Shown here: one piece after another, positions 16,916 to 25,203 of the stretch
Layout of the letters: every line of letters begins with the position of its first letter
Position numbering within the stretch: position 1 is the stretch's first letter
Source: Candidatus Omnitrophota bacterium
Lineage (GTDB): Bacteria; Omnitrophota; Gorgyraeia; JAHIPI01
Direction of reading: 5' to 3'
Length of the DNA stretch: 42,229 nt
Assembly: GCA_016783745.1 (NCBI GenBank)
Contig: JADHVZ010000015.1
Span: 1-42,229, forward strand
Notes under the pieces: model-generated
Told to the model about the DNA's origin: nothing
The model's database searches: none
The model's input: only the letters and a program-made list of their open reading frames with translations
Position numbers and translations under genes: made by a program

Positions 16916-17758
16916 ATGGAAAATCGGAATGTAAACGTAAATGTGGATTGCAAGACGCCCGCTACCATAGCAGACGCGCTTGCGAATAGCATCTGTGTTC
17001 AAAAGACAAATGCCTCGATCGTCAAGTTGCTTATCCTGGGATTTTTTGCAGGTGTGTATATATCCTTCGGAGCAGCAATCGCAACGTTGGTAGGGCACGA
17101 TGCGGCAAAATATGTAGGTGTTGGAATAGCGAAATTGCTTATAGGTGGTGTTTTCTCTGTCGGGCTTATGTTAGTAGTTATAGCCGGCGCGGAACTTTTT
17201 ACCGGTAATAATCTTATGACGATGAGCGCATTAGATGGAAAAGTTCCTGCTCATAGAGTTCTGAATAAATGGGTCATAGTATACATTGCAAATTTTGTTG
17301 GTGCGGTATTCCTGGCGTGGTTGATGTATAGAACAAACCTGTGGAAAGGCAACGCCGGCGCAGTAGGCGCATTCGCAGTTAAGATAGCAAACGGTAAAGT
17401 CAATTTAGGATTTTCAGAAGCATTTTTTAGAGCAATATTATGTAATTGGCTGGTTTGTTTAGCGGTATGGTTAGCGATTGCCTCAAGGGAGGTTTCCGGT
17501 AAGATCCTGGCTATATTTTTCCCAATTATGACATTTGTCGCGCTTGGCTTCGAGCATTGTGTGGCAAACATGTATTTTGTACCCCTCGGTATATTTTTAA
17601 AAGGCAGCGCTTCAGCAGCCGCAACAGGCTTGGACCTAAGCAATTTAACCTGGAGTGTATTTTTAGTAAAAAATCTGATTCCAGTTACATTGGGCAATAT
17701 CGTAGGCGGAGCCGGCTTTGTTGCCAGCCTATATTGGTATGTATACGTAAAGAAATAG
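16916..17758 (+). CDS. focA: FocA/NirC-family formate channel
   Basis: 280 residues from ATG 16916, chosen because GGGAGGA lies six bases upstream; the track start at 16865 has none. Six hydrophobic segments with the FNT signatures FFAGVYISFGA, GAELFTGNN, NWLVCLAVWLA and LGFEHCVANMYF (the conserved His of the pore is in the last). FNT pentamers move formate, nitrite or hydrosulfide. Next to a formate dehydrogenase and under Rex, formate export or uptake is the sensible reading. Eleven bases separate it from the lipoyl gene. Confidence 0.93.
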   Translation: MENRNVNVNVDCKTPATIADALANSICVQKTNASIVKLLILGFFAGVYISFGAAIATLVGHDAAKYVGVGIAKLLIGGVFSVGLMLVVIAGAELFTGNNLMTMSALDGKVPAHRVLNKWVIVYIANFVGAVFLAWLMYRTNLWKGNAGAVGAFAVKIANGKVNLGFSEAFFRAILCNWLVCLAVWLAIASREVSGKILAIFFPIMTFVALGFEHCVANMYFVPLGIFLKGSASAAATGLDLSNLTWSVFLVKNLIPVTLGNIVGGAGFVASLYWYVYVKK

Positions 17759-17769
17759 CAATTACGCGC

Positions 17770-18006
17770 ATGAAGATAAAAGCCCCCGACTTTATAGATA
17801 GCAGTAATTACGGAACCATTATATCCTATTTTGTAGAGGAAGGCTCCGCGGTAGAAAAGGGACAGGATCTTCTTGAGATGGAAACAGACAAAGCTCTCAT
17901 TAGGATCGGCGCGCCCGCAAGCGGTATTGTGCGCGCTATTTATAAAAGTGCCGGTTCAGATGTTAATTCCGGCGATGAATTGCTCGAGATAGAAGAAAAT
18001 CGATAA
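17770..18006 (+). CDS. Free-standing lipoyl-domain protein
   Basis: 78 residues forming a single biotinyl/lipoyl domain: GTIISYFVEEGSAVEKGQ, then LLEMETDKA with the modifiable Lys in the DKA turn, then APASGIVRAIY and GDELLEIEE. The DKA (not MKM) wording points to lipoyl rather than biotinyl attachment and to E2-type domains, not to GcvH, which is longer. No catalytic E2 domain, carboxylase, lipoate ligase or dihydrolipoamide dehydrogenase is near. ATG 17770 is used because the frame upstream lies inside focA. Why a swinging-arm carrier sits between the formate channel and the dehydrogenase is unexplained. Confidence 0.8.
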   Translation: MKIKAPDFIDSSNYGTIISYFVEEGSAVEKGQDLLEMETDKALIRIGAPASGIVRAIYKSAGSDVNSGDELLEIEENR

Positions 18007-18028
18007 AAAGAAGGGAGTAGGTAATAAA

Positions 18029-18691
18029 ATGAAAAGAGTGTTTGTATTATTGACAGTGTTTGTAATAGTTTTTGTTTTGTTTCAAGCTAATCTATCGCTT
18101 GCAGATGATGTTAGAATGTTTAATTATTATCAGATAAAATACAAGATTAACGATAAATTTGACGTATTCATTCAGCCGGATATGAGGTTTAATGATGATA
18201 TAAGGGAGTTATATTATTATCACATTAGGAATGGCGTAACCTTCCATGCACTGGAAAACCTGGATTTGGGAGCCACATATAGGTTTCTCGAGAGTAAGAG
18301 CGGAAGCCAATGGCCCAATGAACACAGGTTGGAATTGGAAGCTATGCCTAAGATCACACTGGGGGATTATAAGCTTTCCTATAGAGGTCGTTTTGAATAT
18401 AGATGGCTGCAGAACGCTGCAGACAGGTGGCGCTATAGGAGTCTTGGTAAGGTAGCTTACATGGCCGAGATAGGGGATTTTGCTTTTACACCATATATAA
18501 GCAATGAGATCTTTTACGATTTTGAAATAAATAAGCTGCATATGAACCGGGCTACCCTCGGCGCGGACAAGAAGATAAACGAAAACCTATTGTTAGGGCT
18601 GTTTTATTTAAACGAAACAGCACGTGCGGGTGAAACGGATGAGTGGAATACCAGACATTACATAGGGACAAAGATAGTGGTTTCATTTTAG
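18029..18691 (+). CDS. DUF2490-like outer-membrane beta-barrel protein
   Basis: 220 residues with a signal peptide (about 1-25). The mature part is made of alternating amphipathic strands (LDLGATYRFLESKSG, YKLSYRGRFEYRWLQN, FAFTPYISNEIFYDF), ending in a C-terminal aromatic Phe, as expected of an outer-membrane barrel. EHRLELEAMP and the RGRFEYR segment fit DUF2490, a family without assigned chemistry. AAGAAGGGAGTAGG precedes the ATG. Its place between a formate channel and a formate dehydrogenase suggests a co-regulated envelope function, possibly permeation, but that is inference. Confidence 0.7.
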   Translation: MKRVFVLLTVFVIVFVLFQANLSLADDVRMFNYYQIKYKINDKFDVFIQPDMRFNDDIRELYYYHIRNGVTFHALENLDLGATYRFLESKSGSQWPNEHRLELEAMPKITLGDYKLSYRGRFEYRWLQNAADRWRYRSLGKVAYMAEIGDFAFTPYISNEIFYDFEINKLHMNRATLGADKKINENLLLGLFYLNETARAGETDEWNTRHYIGTKIVVSF

Positions 18692-18710
18692 GCATTAAAT
18701 AAGGAGTGTC

Positions 18711-20747
18711 ATGAAAAAGATACTGACAACTTGTATTTATTGCGGATGCGGATGCGGACTTTACCTAAATGAAGATAGAGGGCTTCTTACAGGCGCATAT
18801 CCAAGTGTTAAGCATCCTGTCTCAAAGGGGGGCTTATGCGTTAAGGGGTGGAACTGTCATGAATTTGTGAATAAAATGGATAGATTGACCCATCCCTTGA
18901 TTAAAGAGAATGGCAAATTCAGAAAGGCCACATGGAGTGAGGCCATTGAGTTGATAGCAAAGAAGTTCAAGGCAATAAGTTCTGAGAGTGGACCCGACTC
19001 ATTGGCATTCTTGAGTTCCGCGAAGACGACCAATGAAGAAAACTATCTTATGATGAAATTGGCACGGGCAGTTTTCAAGACGAACAACGTAGATCACTGC
19101 GCCAGACTTTGTCACGCATCTACCGTTGCAGGGCTTGCTGCAACCTTTGGTTCTGGGGCGATGACGAATTCTATCAATGAATTCGAAGAAGCAGATTGTT
19201 TTTTAATAACAGGTTCTGATACTACGTCTCAGCACCCCTTAATAGGCTCACGTATAATAAATTCGGTTATTGATAGAGGCGCTAAATTATTAATAGTGGA
19301 CCCAAGAAAGATCGAGCTGTCAAAATATGCTACGGTCCATGCTCAACAGAAGAACGGTACTGACGTAGCATGGATTAATGGCATGATGCACGTTATAATA
19401 AGTGAAGGCCTTGAGGACAGGGCATATATTGAGGAACGCACCGAAGGGTTTGAGGAGCTGAAGGAGCTAGTTAAAGACTATACTCCTGAATATGTGGAGC
19501 AGATCACGACTATACCTAAGAATAAGCTTATAGAGGCCGCAAGGATTTATGCAACTACGAAGAAAGCCATGCTTGTATATTCAATGGGCATTACCCAGCA
19601 CACAACGGGCGTTGACAACGTTAAATCTCTTGCAAACCTGGCGATGTTAACGGGCCACGTCGGGTTTTTATCTACGGGCGTTAACCCTTTAAGGGGCCAG
19701 AATAACGTTCAAGGCGCCTGTGACCTTGGGGCTCTGGCCAATGTCTATTCCGGTTATCAGAAGGTGACGGATGCGGACAAACGCGAGAAATTTGAAAAGG
19801 CATGGGGCGTCGAAGGACTACCGGGAAATATTGGACTTACAGTTACAGAGATTATAAGCGCGCTCGCTAATAAGAAGGTCAGGGGGCTCTATATTGTGGG
19901 AGAGAACCCTATGATAAGCGATCCCGACCAGAATCATGTGCGCGAATGCTTGGAAAAGGGAGAATTTATAGTAGTGCAGGATCTCTTTATGACAGAGACG
20001 GCTTGTTTTGCGGATGTTGTGCTTCCGGGAGCGAGTTTTGCGGAGAAAGACGGAACCTTCACCAATACTGAAAGGCGTTGTGAAAGAATACGAAAGGTTA
20101 TCGATCCTCCGGGCGAAGCAAAAGCTGACTGGGAAATTCTGTGCGATGTAGCGAGGGCATGTGGATATAAGGGCATGGATTATAAAGACCCATCCGGAAT
20201 TATGGAAGAGATTAGAGTTGTGACTCCAATATATGGCGGTATGAAATATGACAGATTGGAACCGCACGGCTTACAGTGGCCTTGCTTGGACGAAAACCAT
20301 CCAGGTACGCCATATCTGCACAAAGACAAATTCGCAAAGGGAAAAGGCTCATTTATGCCGCGACCTTACAAAGAACCTGTGGAATTTCCTGACGAAGAAT
20401 TTAATTTCATTCTTTCTACGGGTAGGGTATATTGGCACTGGCATACCAGGACTTTAACAGGCCGGACAACTACCCTGGAGAGAGAGTCGCCTGTTCCGTA
20501 TGTCGAGATCAACTCTGAGGACGCAAAAGAGCTCAGCATAAGAAATAGGGCCAGGGTTAAGGTTACCTCGAGAAGGGGGTCCATAGAGCTGGTTGCCGAT
20601 ATTTCGGATAAGGTTGTTAAAGGCTCCTGTTTTATTCCTTTTCATTTCAGGGAGGCCGCTGCTAATGTTTTGACAATAAACGCAGTTGACCCTATTGCAA
20701 AGATCCCCGAATATAAAGTATGCGCAGTAAAAGTGGAGAAACTATGA
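18711..20747 (+). CDS. fdhA: Formate dehydrogenase catalytic subunit, Cys form (W/Mo-bisPGD)
   Basis: 678 residues, the length class of E. coli FdhF. Cluster ligands C-x2-C-x3-C at 8/11/15 with GGLCVKG bind one [4Fe-4S]. The metal ligand is Cys134 in CARLCHASTVAGL, codon TGT, where many homologues have selenocysteine. The substrate-binding signature NPLRGQNNVQGACDLGAL carries the conserved Arg. A C-terminal molybdopterin-dinucleotide-binding domain follows (about 570-678). It oxidises formate or reduces CO2 with electrons from its FeS partner. It overlaps the next gene by ATGA. The tungstate importer downstream suggests tungsten as the metal. AAGGAG precedes the start. Confidence 0.95.
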   Translation: MKKILTTCIYCGCGCGLYLNEDRGLLTGAYPSVKHPVSKGGLCVKGWNCHEFVNKMDRLTHPLIKENGKFRKATWSEAIELIAKKFKAISSESGPDSLAFLSSAKTTNEENYLMMKLARAVFKTNNVDHCARLCHASTVAGLAATFGSGAMTNSINEFEEADCFLITGSDTTSQHPLIGSRIINSVIDRGAKLLIVDPRKIELSKYATVHAQQKNGTDVAWINGMMHVIISEGLEDRAYIEERTEGFEELKELVKDYTPEYVEQITTIPKNKLIEAARIYATTKKAMLVYSMGITQHTTGVDNVKSLANLAMLTGHVGFLSTGVNPLRGQNNVQGACDLGALANVYSGYQKVTDADKREKFEKAWGVEGLPGNIGLTVTEIISALANKKVRGLYIVGENPMISDPDQNHVRECLEKGEFIVVQDLFMTETACFADVVLPGASFAEKDGTFTNTERRCERIRKVIDPPGEAKADWEILCDVARACGYKGMDYKDPSGIMEEIRVVTPIYGGMKYDRLEPHGLQWPCLDENHPGTPYLHKDKFAKGKGSFMPRPYKEPVEFPDEEFNFILSTGRVYWHWHTRTLTGRTTTLERESPVPYVEINSEDAKELSIRNRARVKVTSRRGSIELVADISDKVVKGSCFIPFHFREAAANVLTINAVDPIAKIPEYKVCAVKVEKL

Positions 20748-21799
20748 AACTGAAAAAGATATTACAAAAAGATGTAGAAAAGCTTCTAGGCGAGGCCGCT
20801 AAAAAATGGCAGACATATGTTCCGTCAAAGAATGATGAGGGCGATACCCTGTTTGCGATTTTGCCAAAAGAAAAAGATGAGCTTGAAAAGGCCTTGCAGA
20901 GGGTTAACTTAAAAGATGATTGGGTTGCCATCTCCCCTAAGGAAATTTTCTTTCCACAGGTGGAGAATATGTTCAGTTTTGATAAAGAGAGGATTACCGA
21001 GGAGATTGAGACGTCTAAAAAACTGATATTCGGCATAAGGCCCTGTGATTTAAAAGGGGTTCTGTTCGCCGATGAGTTTTTTAAAAGAAATTTAGAGGAT
21101 ATATATTACTTATCCAGGATTGAGGATAGGTTAATTGTAACTATAGGCTGCAATACTCCGCCGAGAAAAGAAGCGTGTTTTTGTACATCGGCTAATACAG
21201 GCCCGTTTGCGAAAGAAGGGTTTGATCTCGAGCTCGTGGATGCAGGTAACTATTATCTTGTTGAGGTCGGGAGCGTGAAGGGTGAGGAGTTCATCAATTT
21301 ATATTCTGCCTTCTTTGAAGACGCCGGCGATGATGAAGCGGAGAAGCTGAATAGCATAGAGTCTGATGCCAAAGAAGCTATTAACGTAAAGGTGGATTTT
21401 GATAAAGCCCTGGAAATAATGAAAGGCGATAAGGATCTTACCGAAAATTATAAACGGATAGGGGAAAGGTGTATCTACTGCGGGGGCTGTGTTTATACAT
21501 GCCCGAGCTGCACCTGTTTTAACGTCTTTGACGATAAATTGGGTGACAATGGAGTTAGAAGGCGCAATTGGGACACGTGTGTATTCAGAGGTTATACGCG
21601 CGAGGCCAGCGGCCACAACCCGAGAGATGAAAAATGGACAAGAACAGCCAGACGCTACGAACATAAACTAAAGTACGATTATAGTGTCACAGGTACAAGC
21701 GGGTGCATTGCCTGCGGACGCTGCCTTTCAAGCTGTCCGGTTAATATCGGAATGTCTAAGTTTATCGAAGAGATTACGACAAATAAGAGGAATATGTGA
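20744..21799 (+). CDS. FeS electron-transfer subunit, HydB/AsrA-like
   Basis: 351 residues from ATG 20744 (GGAGAA upstream; overlaps the fdhA stop). Belongs to the family shared by archaeal sulfhydrogenase beta subunits and anaerobic sulfite reductase subunit A. The N-terminal part has FGIRPCDLKGV and CNTPPRKEACFC. Two [4Fe-4S] motif sets follow, CIYCGGCVYTCPSCTC and CIACGRCLSSCPVNI. In those complexes this subunit passes electrons between the catalytic centre and the flavin subunit. Here it should link FdhA to the following NAD(P)-type flavoprotein. Confidence 0.88.
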   Translation: MKLKKILQKDVEKLLGEAAKKWQTYVPSKNDEGDTLFAILPKEKDELEKALQRVNLKDDWVAISPKEIFFPQVENMFSFDKERITEEIETSKKLIFGIRPCDLKGVLFADEFFKRNLEDIYYLSRIEDRLIVTIGCNTPPRKEACFCTSANTGPFAKEGFDLELVDAGNYYLVEVGSVKGEEFINLYSAFFEDAGDDEAEKLNSIESDAKEAINVKVDFDKALEIMKGDKDLTENYKRIGERCIYCGGCVYTCPSCTCFNVFDDKLGDNGVRRRNWDTCVFRGYTREASGHNPRDEKWTRTARRYEHKLKYDYSVTGTSGCIACGRCLSSCPVNIGMSKFIEEITTNKRNM

Positions 21800-22638
21800 T
21801 TATGAAGAATGAATATCTTCCATATAAAGTGACAATCGCGTCTATACAAAAAGAAAGTTTCGACACAAATACATATAAGGTCGTATTTGATGATGAGAAG
21901 ACAAGAGATTCTTTCGATTATAGACAGGGGCAGTTCGCGGAGATTTCAATATTAGGAGTAGGCGAAGCCCCTATCTCCATTACCTCATCACCGTCGAGAA
22001 AAGGGTATCTGGAATTTAGCATAAGAGCGGCAGGAAGCCTTACAAATAAGATACATGAAATGAAGGTAGGTGACTCACTTTACGTAAGAGGCCCATACGG
22101 CAACTCTTTTCCTTATGAAGAGACCAAGGGAAAGAACATATATTTTATTGCAGGCGGCATAGGCCTTCCTCCGTTAAGAAGCCTTATAAATATGACGATG
22201 GACAATCGGAGCGATTTCGGCCACATTAAAATTTTATATGGCTCCAAAACACCGGATGAATTATGCTTCAAGCAGGAATTGGATGAGTGGAAGAAAGTTG
22301 AGAATACAGAAGTGTGGTTGATTGTGGATAAACCATGCGATGGATGGGGATGCAGCATAGGTGTTGTTACGGAATTGTGGAAAGATACAGATATCCATCC
22401 GAAAAATGCAGTGGCTTTTGTCTGCGGACCTCCCATAATGATTAAATTCGTAGTTCAAAAGCTGACGCAATCCGGCTTTAAAGACAAAGATATCATAATG
22501 ACGCTGGAGCGCTATATGAAGTGCGGTATAGGCAAGTGTGGGCATTGCAATGTAGGTGAGAAGTTTGTTTGCGTAGATGGGCCGGTATTTACTTACGAAG
22601 AGATAAAAAAGATCCCTTCGCGTGAAAAGGTAATTTAG
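21796..22638 (+). CDS. FAD/NAD(P)-binding oxidoreductase subunit, HydG/AsrB-like
   Basis: 280 residues. An N-terminal FAD-binding barrel has PISITSSPSR in place of RxYSxxS. The nucleotide-binding half has YFIAGGIGLPPLRSLI and VAFVCGPPIMIKF. A C-terminal [2Fe-2S] set reads MKCGIGKCGHCNVGEKFVC, as in sulfhydrogenase gamma and PyrK-like proteins. It probably reduces NAD(P)+ with formate-derived electrons, or runs in reverse. GTG 21796 overlaps the previous stop, while ATG 21802 has a more normal distance from AAGAGGA; either is possible. A hairpin terminator follows. Confidence 0.88.
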   Translation: MIMKNEYLPYKVTIASIQKESFDTNTYKVVFDDEKTRDSFDYRQGQFAEISILGVGEAPISITSSPSRKGYLEFSIRAAGSLTNKIHEMKVGDSLYVRGPYGNSFPYEETKGKNIYFIAGGIGLPPLRSLINMTMDNRSDFGHIKILYGSKTPDELCFKQELDEWKKVENTEVWLIVDKPCDGWGCSIGVVTELWKDTDIHPKNAVAFVCGPPIMIKFVVQKLTQSGFKDKDIIMTLERYMKCGIGKCGHCNVGEKFVCVDGPVFTYEEIKKIPSREKVI

Positions 22639-22651
22639 CAGCCAAGCATCG

Positions 22652-22683
22652 AAAAAAGCCTTTTTAGACAGAAGGCTTTTTTT
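22652..22683 (+). terminator. Rho-independent terminator or attenuator between fdh and cofactor genes
   Basis: AAAAAAGCCTT, nine-base loop, AAGGCTTTTTTT. The stem is A/T-rich apart from the GCC core, so partial read-through is likely. The mobA Shine-Dalgarno begins directly after the T-run and no separate promoter is visible, so the downstream genes probably receive reduced read-through transcription. Confidence 0.75.
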
Positions 22684-22695
22684 GGAAGGAGCGAT

Positions 22696-23289
22696 ATGCA
22701 AAATCTGCATAACGATAGATCAGGTATAGCTTGCGCGATATTAGCCGGCGGCCGGAACAATCGCATGGGGCAGCATAAGGCGTTTTTAGATTATCGCGGC
22801 AGGACCTTCATCGAAATTATCAGGGATAGTATGAGCGTATGGTTTGACGAGGTATTCGTTGTAACTAATAACAAGCTGCTTTTCTCAAAGTTTCCCGAAC
22901 AGGTTTTTGAAGATATCATACCGGACAAGGGGCCCTTAGCAGCTATACATACAGCCCTTACGGTAAGTACCAGGGAGCGGGTTTTCTGTGTGGCCTGTGA
23001 CATGCCCGATTGCGGCAGCTTAGCAATAGAGGAAGTTATACGCGCGAGCAAAGAAGGCAGCTTCGATTGTTTTGTTCCGAGGGGATCCCGCGGTCCGGAA
23101 CCGCTCTTTGCGATATATACGAGATCCGTGAGGGGTTTAATTGAAGAAGAGATAACGCGAGGTCAATTATCCGTATTAAGATTTCTGGAAAGATGCCGTA
23201 CCCGCTATATTGATATAACAGGATACGAAAAAGAAATTGTAAATATAAATACACCCCAGGAGTACAGACGTCATGCGCGCAAGGTCTAA
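22696..23289 (+). CDS. mobA: Molybdenum cofactor guanylyltransferase MobA
   Basis: 197 residues. ILAGGRNNRMGQHKAFLDY is the MobA nucleotide-binding loop (LAGGxSxRMGxxKA), and DKGPLAAIHTAL and ACDMPDCGSLA are also conserved. It joins GMP to molybdopterin to build the bis-guanine-dinucleotide cofactor used by FdhA. GGAAGGAG precedes the ATG. It overlaps the ModE-type gene by 17 bases. No mobB is present in the window. Confidence 0.92.
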   Translation: MQNLHNDRSGIACAILAGGRNNRMGQHKAFLDYRGRTFIEIIRDSMSVWFDEVFVVTNNKLLFSKFPEQVFEDIIPDKGPLAAIHTALTVSTRERVFCVACDMPDCGSLAIEEVIRASKEGSFDCFVPRGSRGPEPLFAIYTRSVRGLIEEEITRGQLSVLRFLERCRTRYIDITGYEKEIVNINTPQEYRRHARKV

Positions 23290-23623
23290 GATATGGATTG
23301 AGAAAAACAAGAAACTCATATTCGGAGAAGGTAAATCAGAGATATTTAAAGCCATACAGGAACATAAGTCCATCAATAAAGCCGCCAAAAGCATGGGCGT
23401 CTCATTTCGGCATGCCTGGAGTTACATCAATGAAATTGAAAAGAGGCTGGGCGTTCATTTAGTTGATCGGTCAAAAGGCGGAAAAGGCGGCGGTGGGTCA
23501 CATCTGACGGAATATGCCGTAGAACTTATGAAAAGGTTCGATAGGCTGAAAAATGAAGTCGATAAATATACTGATAAAAAAGCAAAGGAAGTATTCGGCG
23601 GATGGAAAAATATGAGATATTAA
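23273..23623 (+). CDS. ModE-type HTH regulator without TOBE domain
   Basis: 116 residues containing only the LysR-like winged helix of ModE (IFKAIQEHKSINKAAKSMGV, HAWSYINEIEKRLGVHLV, GGGGSHLTEYAVELM). The oxyanion-binding TOBE/MOP domains of full ModE are missing, so it cannot sense molybdate in the usual way. A TOBE-like domain is instead fused to the TupC ATPase nearby. It probably regulates the tungsten/molybdenum genes, as comparable short regulators do in tup loci. Overlaps fdhD by 22 bases. Confidence 0.82.
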   Translation: MRARSKIWIEKNKKLIFGEGKSEIFKAIQEHKSINKAAKSMGVSFRHAWSYINEIEKRLGVHLVDRSKGGKGGGGSHLTEYAVELMKRFDRLKNEVDKYTDKKAKEVFGGWKNMRY

Positions 23624-24369
23624 AGATCTTTCCCGAAAAGGAAGAAAAAATATTAGACGCGGTCACAAGGGAGATTCCTTTAACGGTTTATGTAAACGAT
23701 AAGGAGATAGTTACCCTTCTTGCCAGCCCGATCGATCTTACAGAGTTGGCCGTCGGTTTTCTCTTTACTTCAGGATTCATATTTAGCTATGGAGACGTAA
23801 GAAGCGCCACAGAAGACAAAGAGCGCTGGACCGTTCATTTACGACTGAAAGACGGAGATATTGGCTTGCATATGGTTTTTAAAAGACTGTTTACGTCAGG
23901 TTGCGGGAAAGGCACATTATTTTATAATGCCGTCGACCTTATGCATAGAAACAGGCGAAGGGAAGGCATAACTATTGACAGAGGGCGGGTATTTCATATG
24001 ATGCAGGATTTTCAGGCCCGTTCGGCAGGGTTTAAAGAAACAGGGGGTGTTCATAGCGCGGCACTCGCTGATAATAAAGATATCCTTGCAGTGAGAGAGG
24101 ATATAGGCCGGCATAATGCTGTTGATAAAATTCTCGGTTACGCTCTTATAAACAAAATAGAACTGAAAGATAAGATTATATTGTCTTCAGGGCGTGTATC
24201 TTCTGAGATAATATTCAAGATACAAAAAACGGATATCTCCGCGATAGTTTCGCGAAGCGCCCCGACAGACCAGGCGATAAAACACGCGCGAAGCAGCGGT
24301 ATTGCGCTGATAGGTTTTGCGAGAGGCCAAAGAATGAATGTCTATAGCTGCACAGAGAGGATAGTGTGA
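23602..24369 (+). CDS. fdhD: FdhD, sulfurtransferase for formate dehydrogenase
   Basis: 255 residues. Conserved VNDKEIVTLLASPIDLTELA, VGFLFTSGF, FTSGCGKG, ETGGVHSAAL and REDIGRHNAVDKILG. FdhD passes sulfur from a cysteine desulfurase to the Mo/W centre of formate dehydrogenase. The redox motif here is a single Cys (SGCGKG) rather than the E. coli CxxC, a variant known in other lineages. It shares a GTGA overlap with tupA. Confidence 0.94.
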   Translation: MEKYEILKIFPEKEEKILDAVTREIPLTVYVNDKEIVTLLASPIDLTELAVGFLFTSGFIFSYGDVRSATEDKERWTVHLRLKDGDIGLHMVFKRLFTSGCGKGTLFYNAVDLMHRNRRREGITIDRGRVFHMMQDFQARSAGFKETGGVHSAALADNKDILAVREDIGRHNAVDKILGYALINKIELKDKIILSSGRVSSEIIFKIQKTDISAIVSRSAPTDQAIKHARSSGIALIGFARGQRMNVYSCTERIV

Positions 24370-25187
24370 ATAGGCTAAAAATAATTTTTTCTTTTATTGT
24401 TATTCTGTTATGCATATTCATAAGATTCACGGATGCCGAGGAAACGCTCAGGCTCGCAACGACTACAAGTACATATGAGACAGGCCTGTTAGATTATATT
24501 CTTCCTGTGTTTGAAAAAGAGTTCGGATGCGAAATACACGTTATCTCCGTGGGAACGGGTAAGGCCCTTCGGCTTGGAGAAAATGGCGATGTCGATATTC
24601 TTCTTGTGCACGCTCCGGAAGCGGAGAAGAGATTCATGAAAGACGAATACGGGACAGACAGGCGATATGTCATGCACAATGATTTTGTTATACTTGGGCC
24701 GGAAGACGACCCTGCCGGGATAGGAGAGTTAAAGAAGTCAACAGAGGCGTTTAAAAAGATATACGCCTCAGAGAATATATTCGTTTCCCGCGGGGATGAT
24801 TCCGGAACGGATAAGAAAGAGAAGTCGCTCTGGGCCAGGGCAGGGCTTTATCCTCGTGGCGCGTGGTACCTTGAAACCGGCCAGGGGATGAATGCCACTT
24901 TAAGGGTGGCTGATGAAAAGCGCGCTTATGTGATGCTGGATCGCGCTACGTATCTTTTCAATAAAGATAAAGTAAGGTTAAAAATTCTTGTGGAAGGAGA
25001 CAGGGATTTGCTCAATCCATACGGAGTAATTGCGGTCAATCCGCTTAAACATCCCCACGTAAACCATCGATTGTCTTTGGCCCTGGTTGAGTGGATGACT
25101 TCTTCCCAATGCAGGGAAATGATTAACAAATATGAAGTGAATGGAGATCGACTGTTTTACGCGGATGACAACAGCCCGGTTGACTAA
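24366..25187 (+). CDS. tupA: Tungstate-binding periplasmic protein TupA
   Basis: 273 residues beginning at GTG within the fdhD stop. A signal peptide (about 1-24) is followed by the TupA signature LATTTSTYETGLLDYILP (TTTS binds the oxyanion), GTGKALRLGENGDVDILLVH and HAPEAEKRF, then NDFVILGPEDDPAG. The TTTS motif distinguishes TupA (tungstate) and relatives from ModA. It feeds TupB/TupC directly downstream and supplies the metal for FdhA. Confidence 0.93.
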   Translation: MNRLKIIFSFIVILLCIFIRFTDAEETLRLATTTSTYETGLLDYILPVFEKEFGCEIHVISVGTGKALRLGENGDVDILLVHAPEAEKRFMKDEYGTDRRYVMHNDFVILGPEDDPAGIGELKKSTEAFKKIYASENIFVSRGDDSGTDKKEKSLWARAGLYPRGAWYLETGQGMNATLRVADEKRAYVMLDRATYLFNKDKVRLKILVEGDRDLLNPYGVIAVNPLKHPHVNHRLSLALVEWMTSSQCREMINKYEVNGDRLFYADDNSPVD

Positions 25188-25203
25188 CAAAGCGAATTAA
25201 TTT

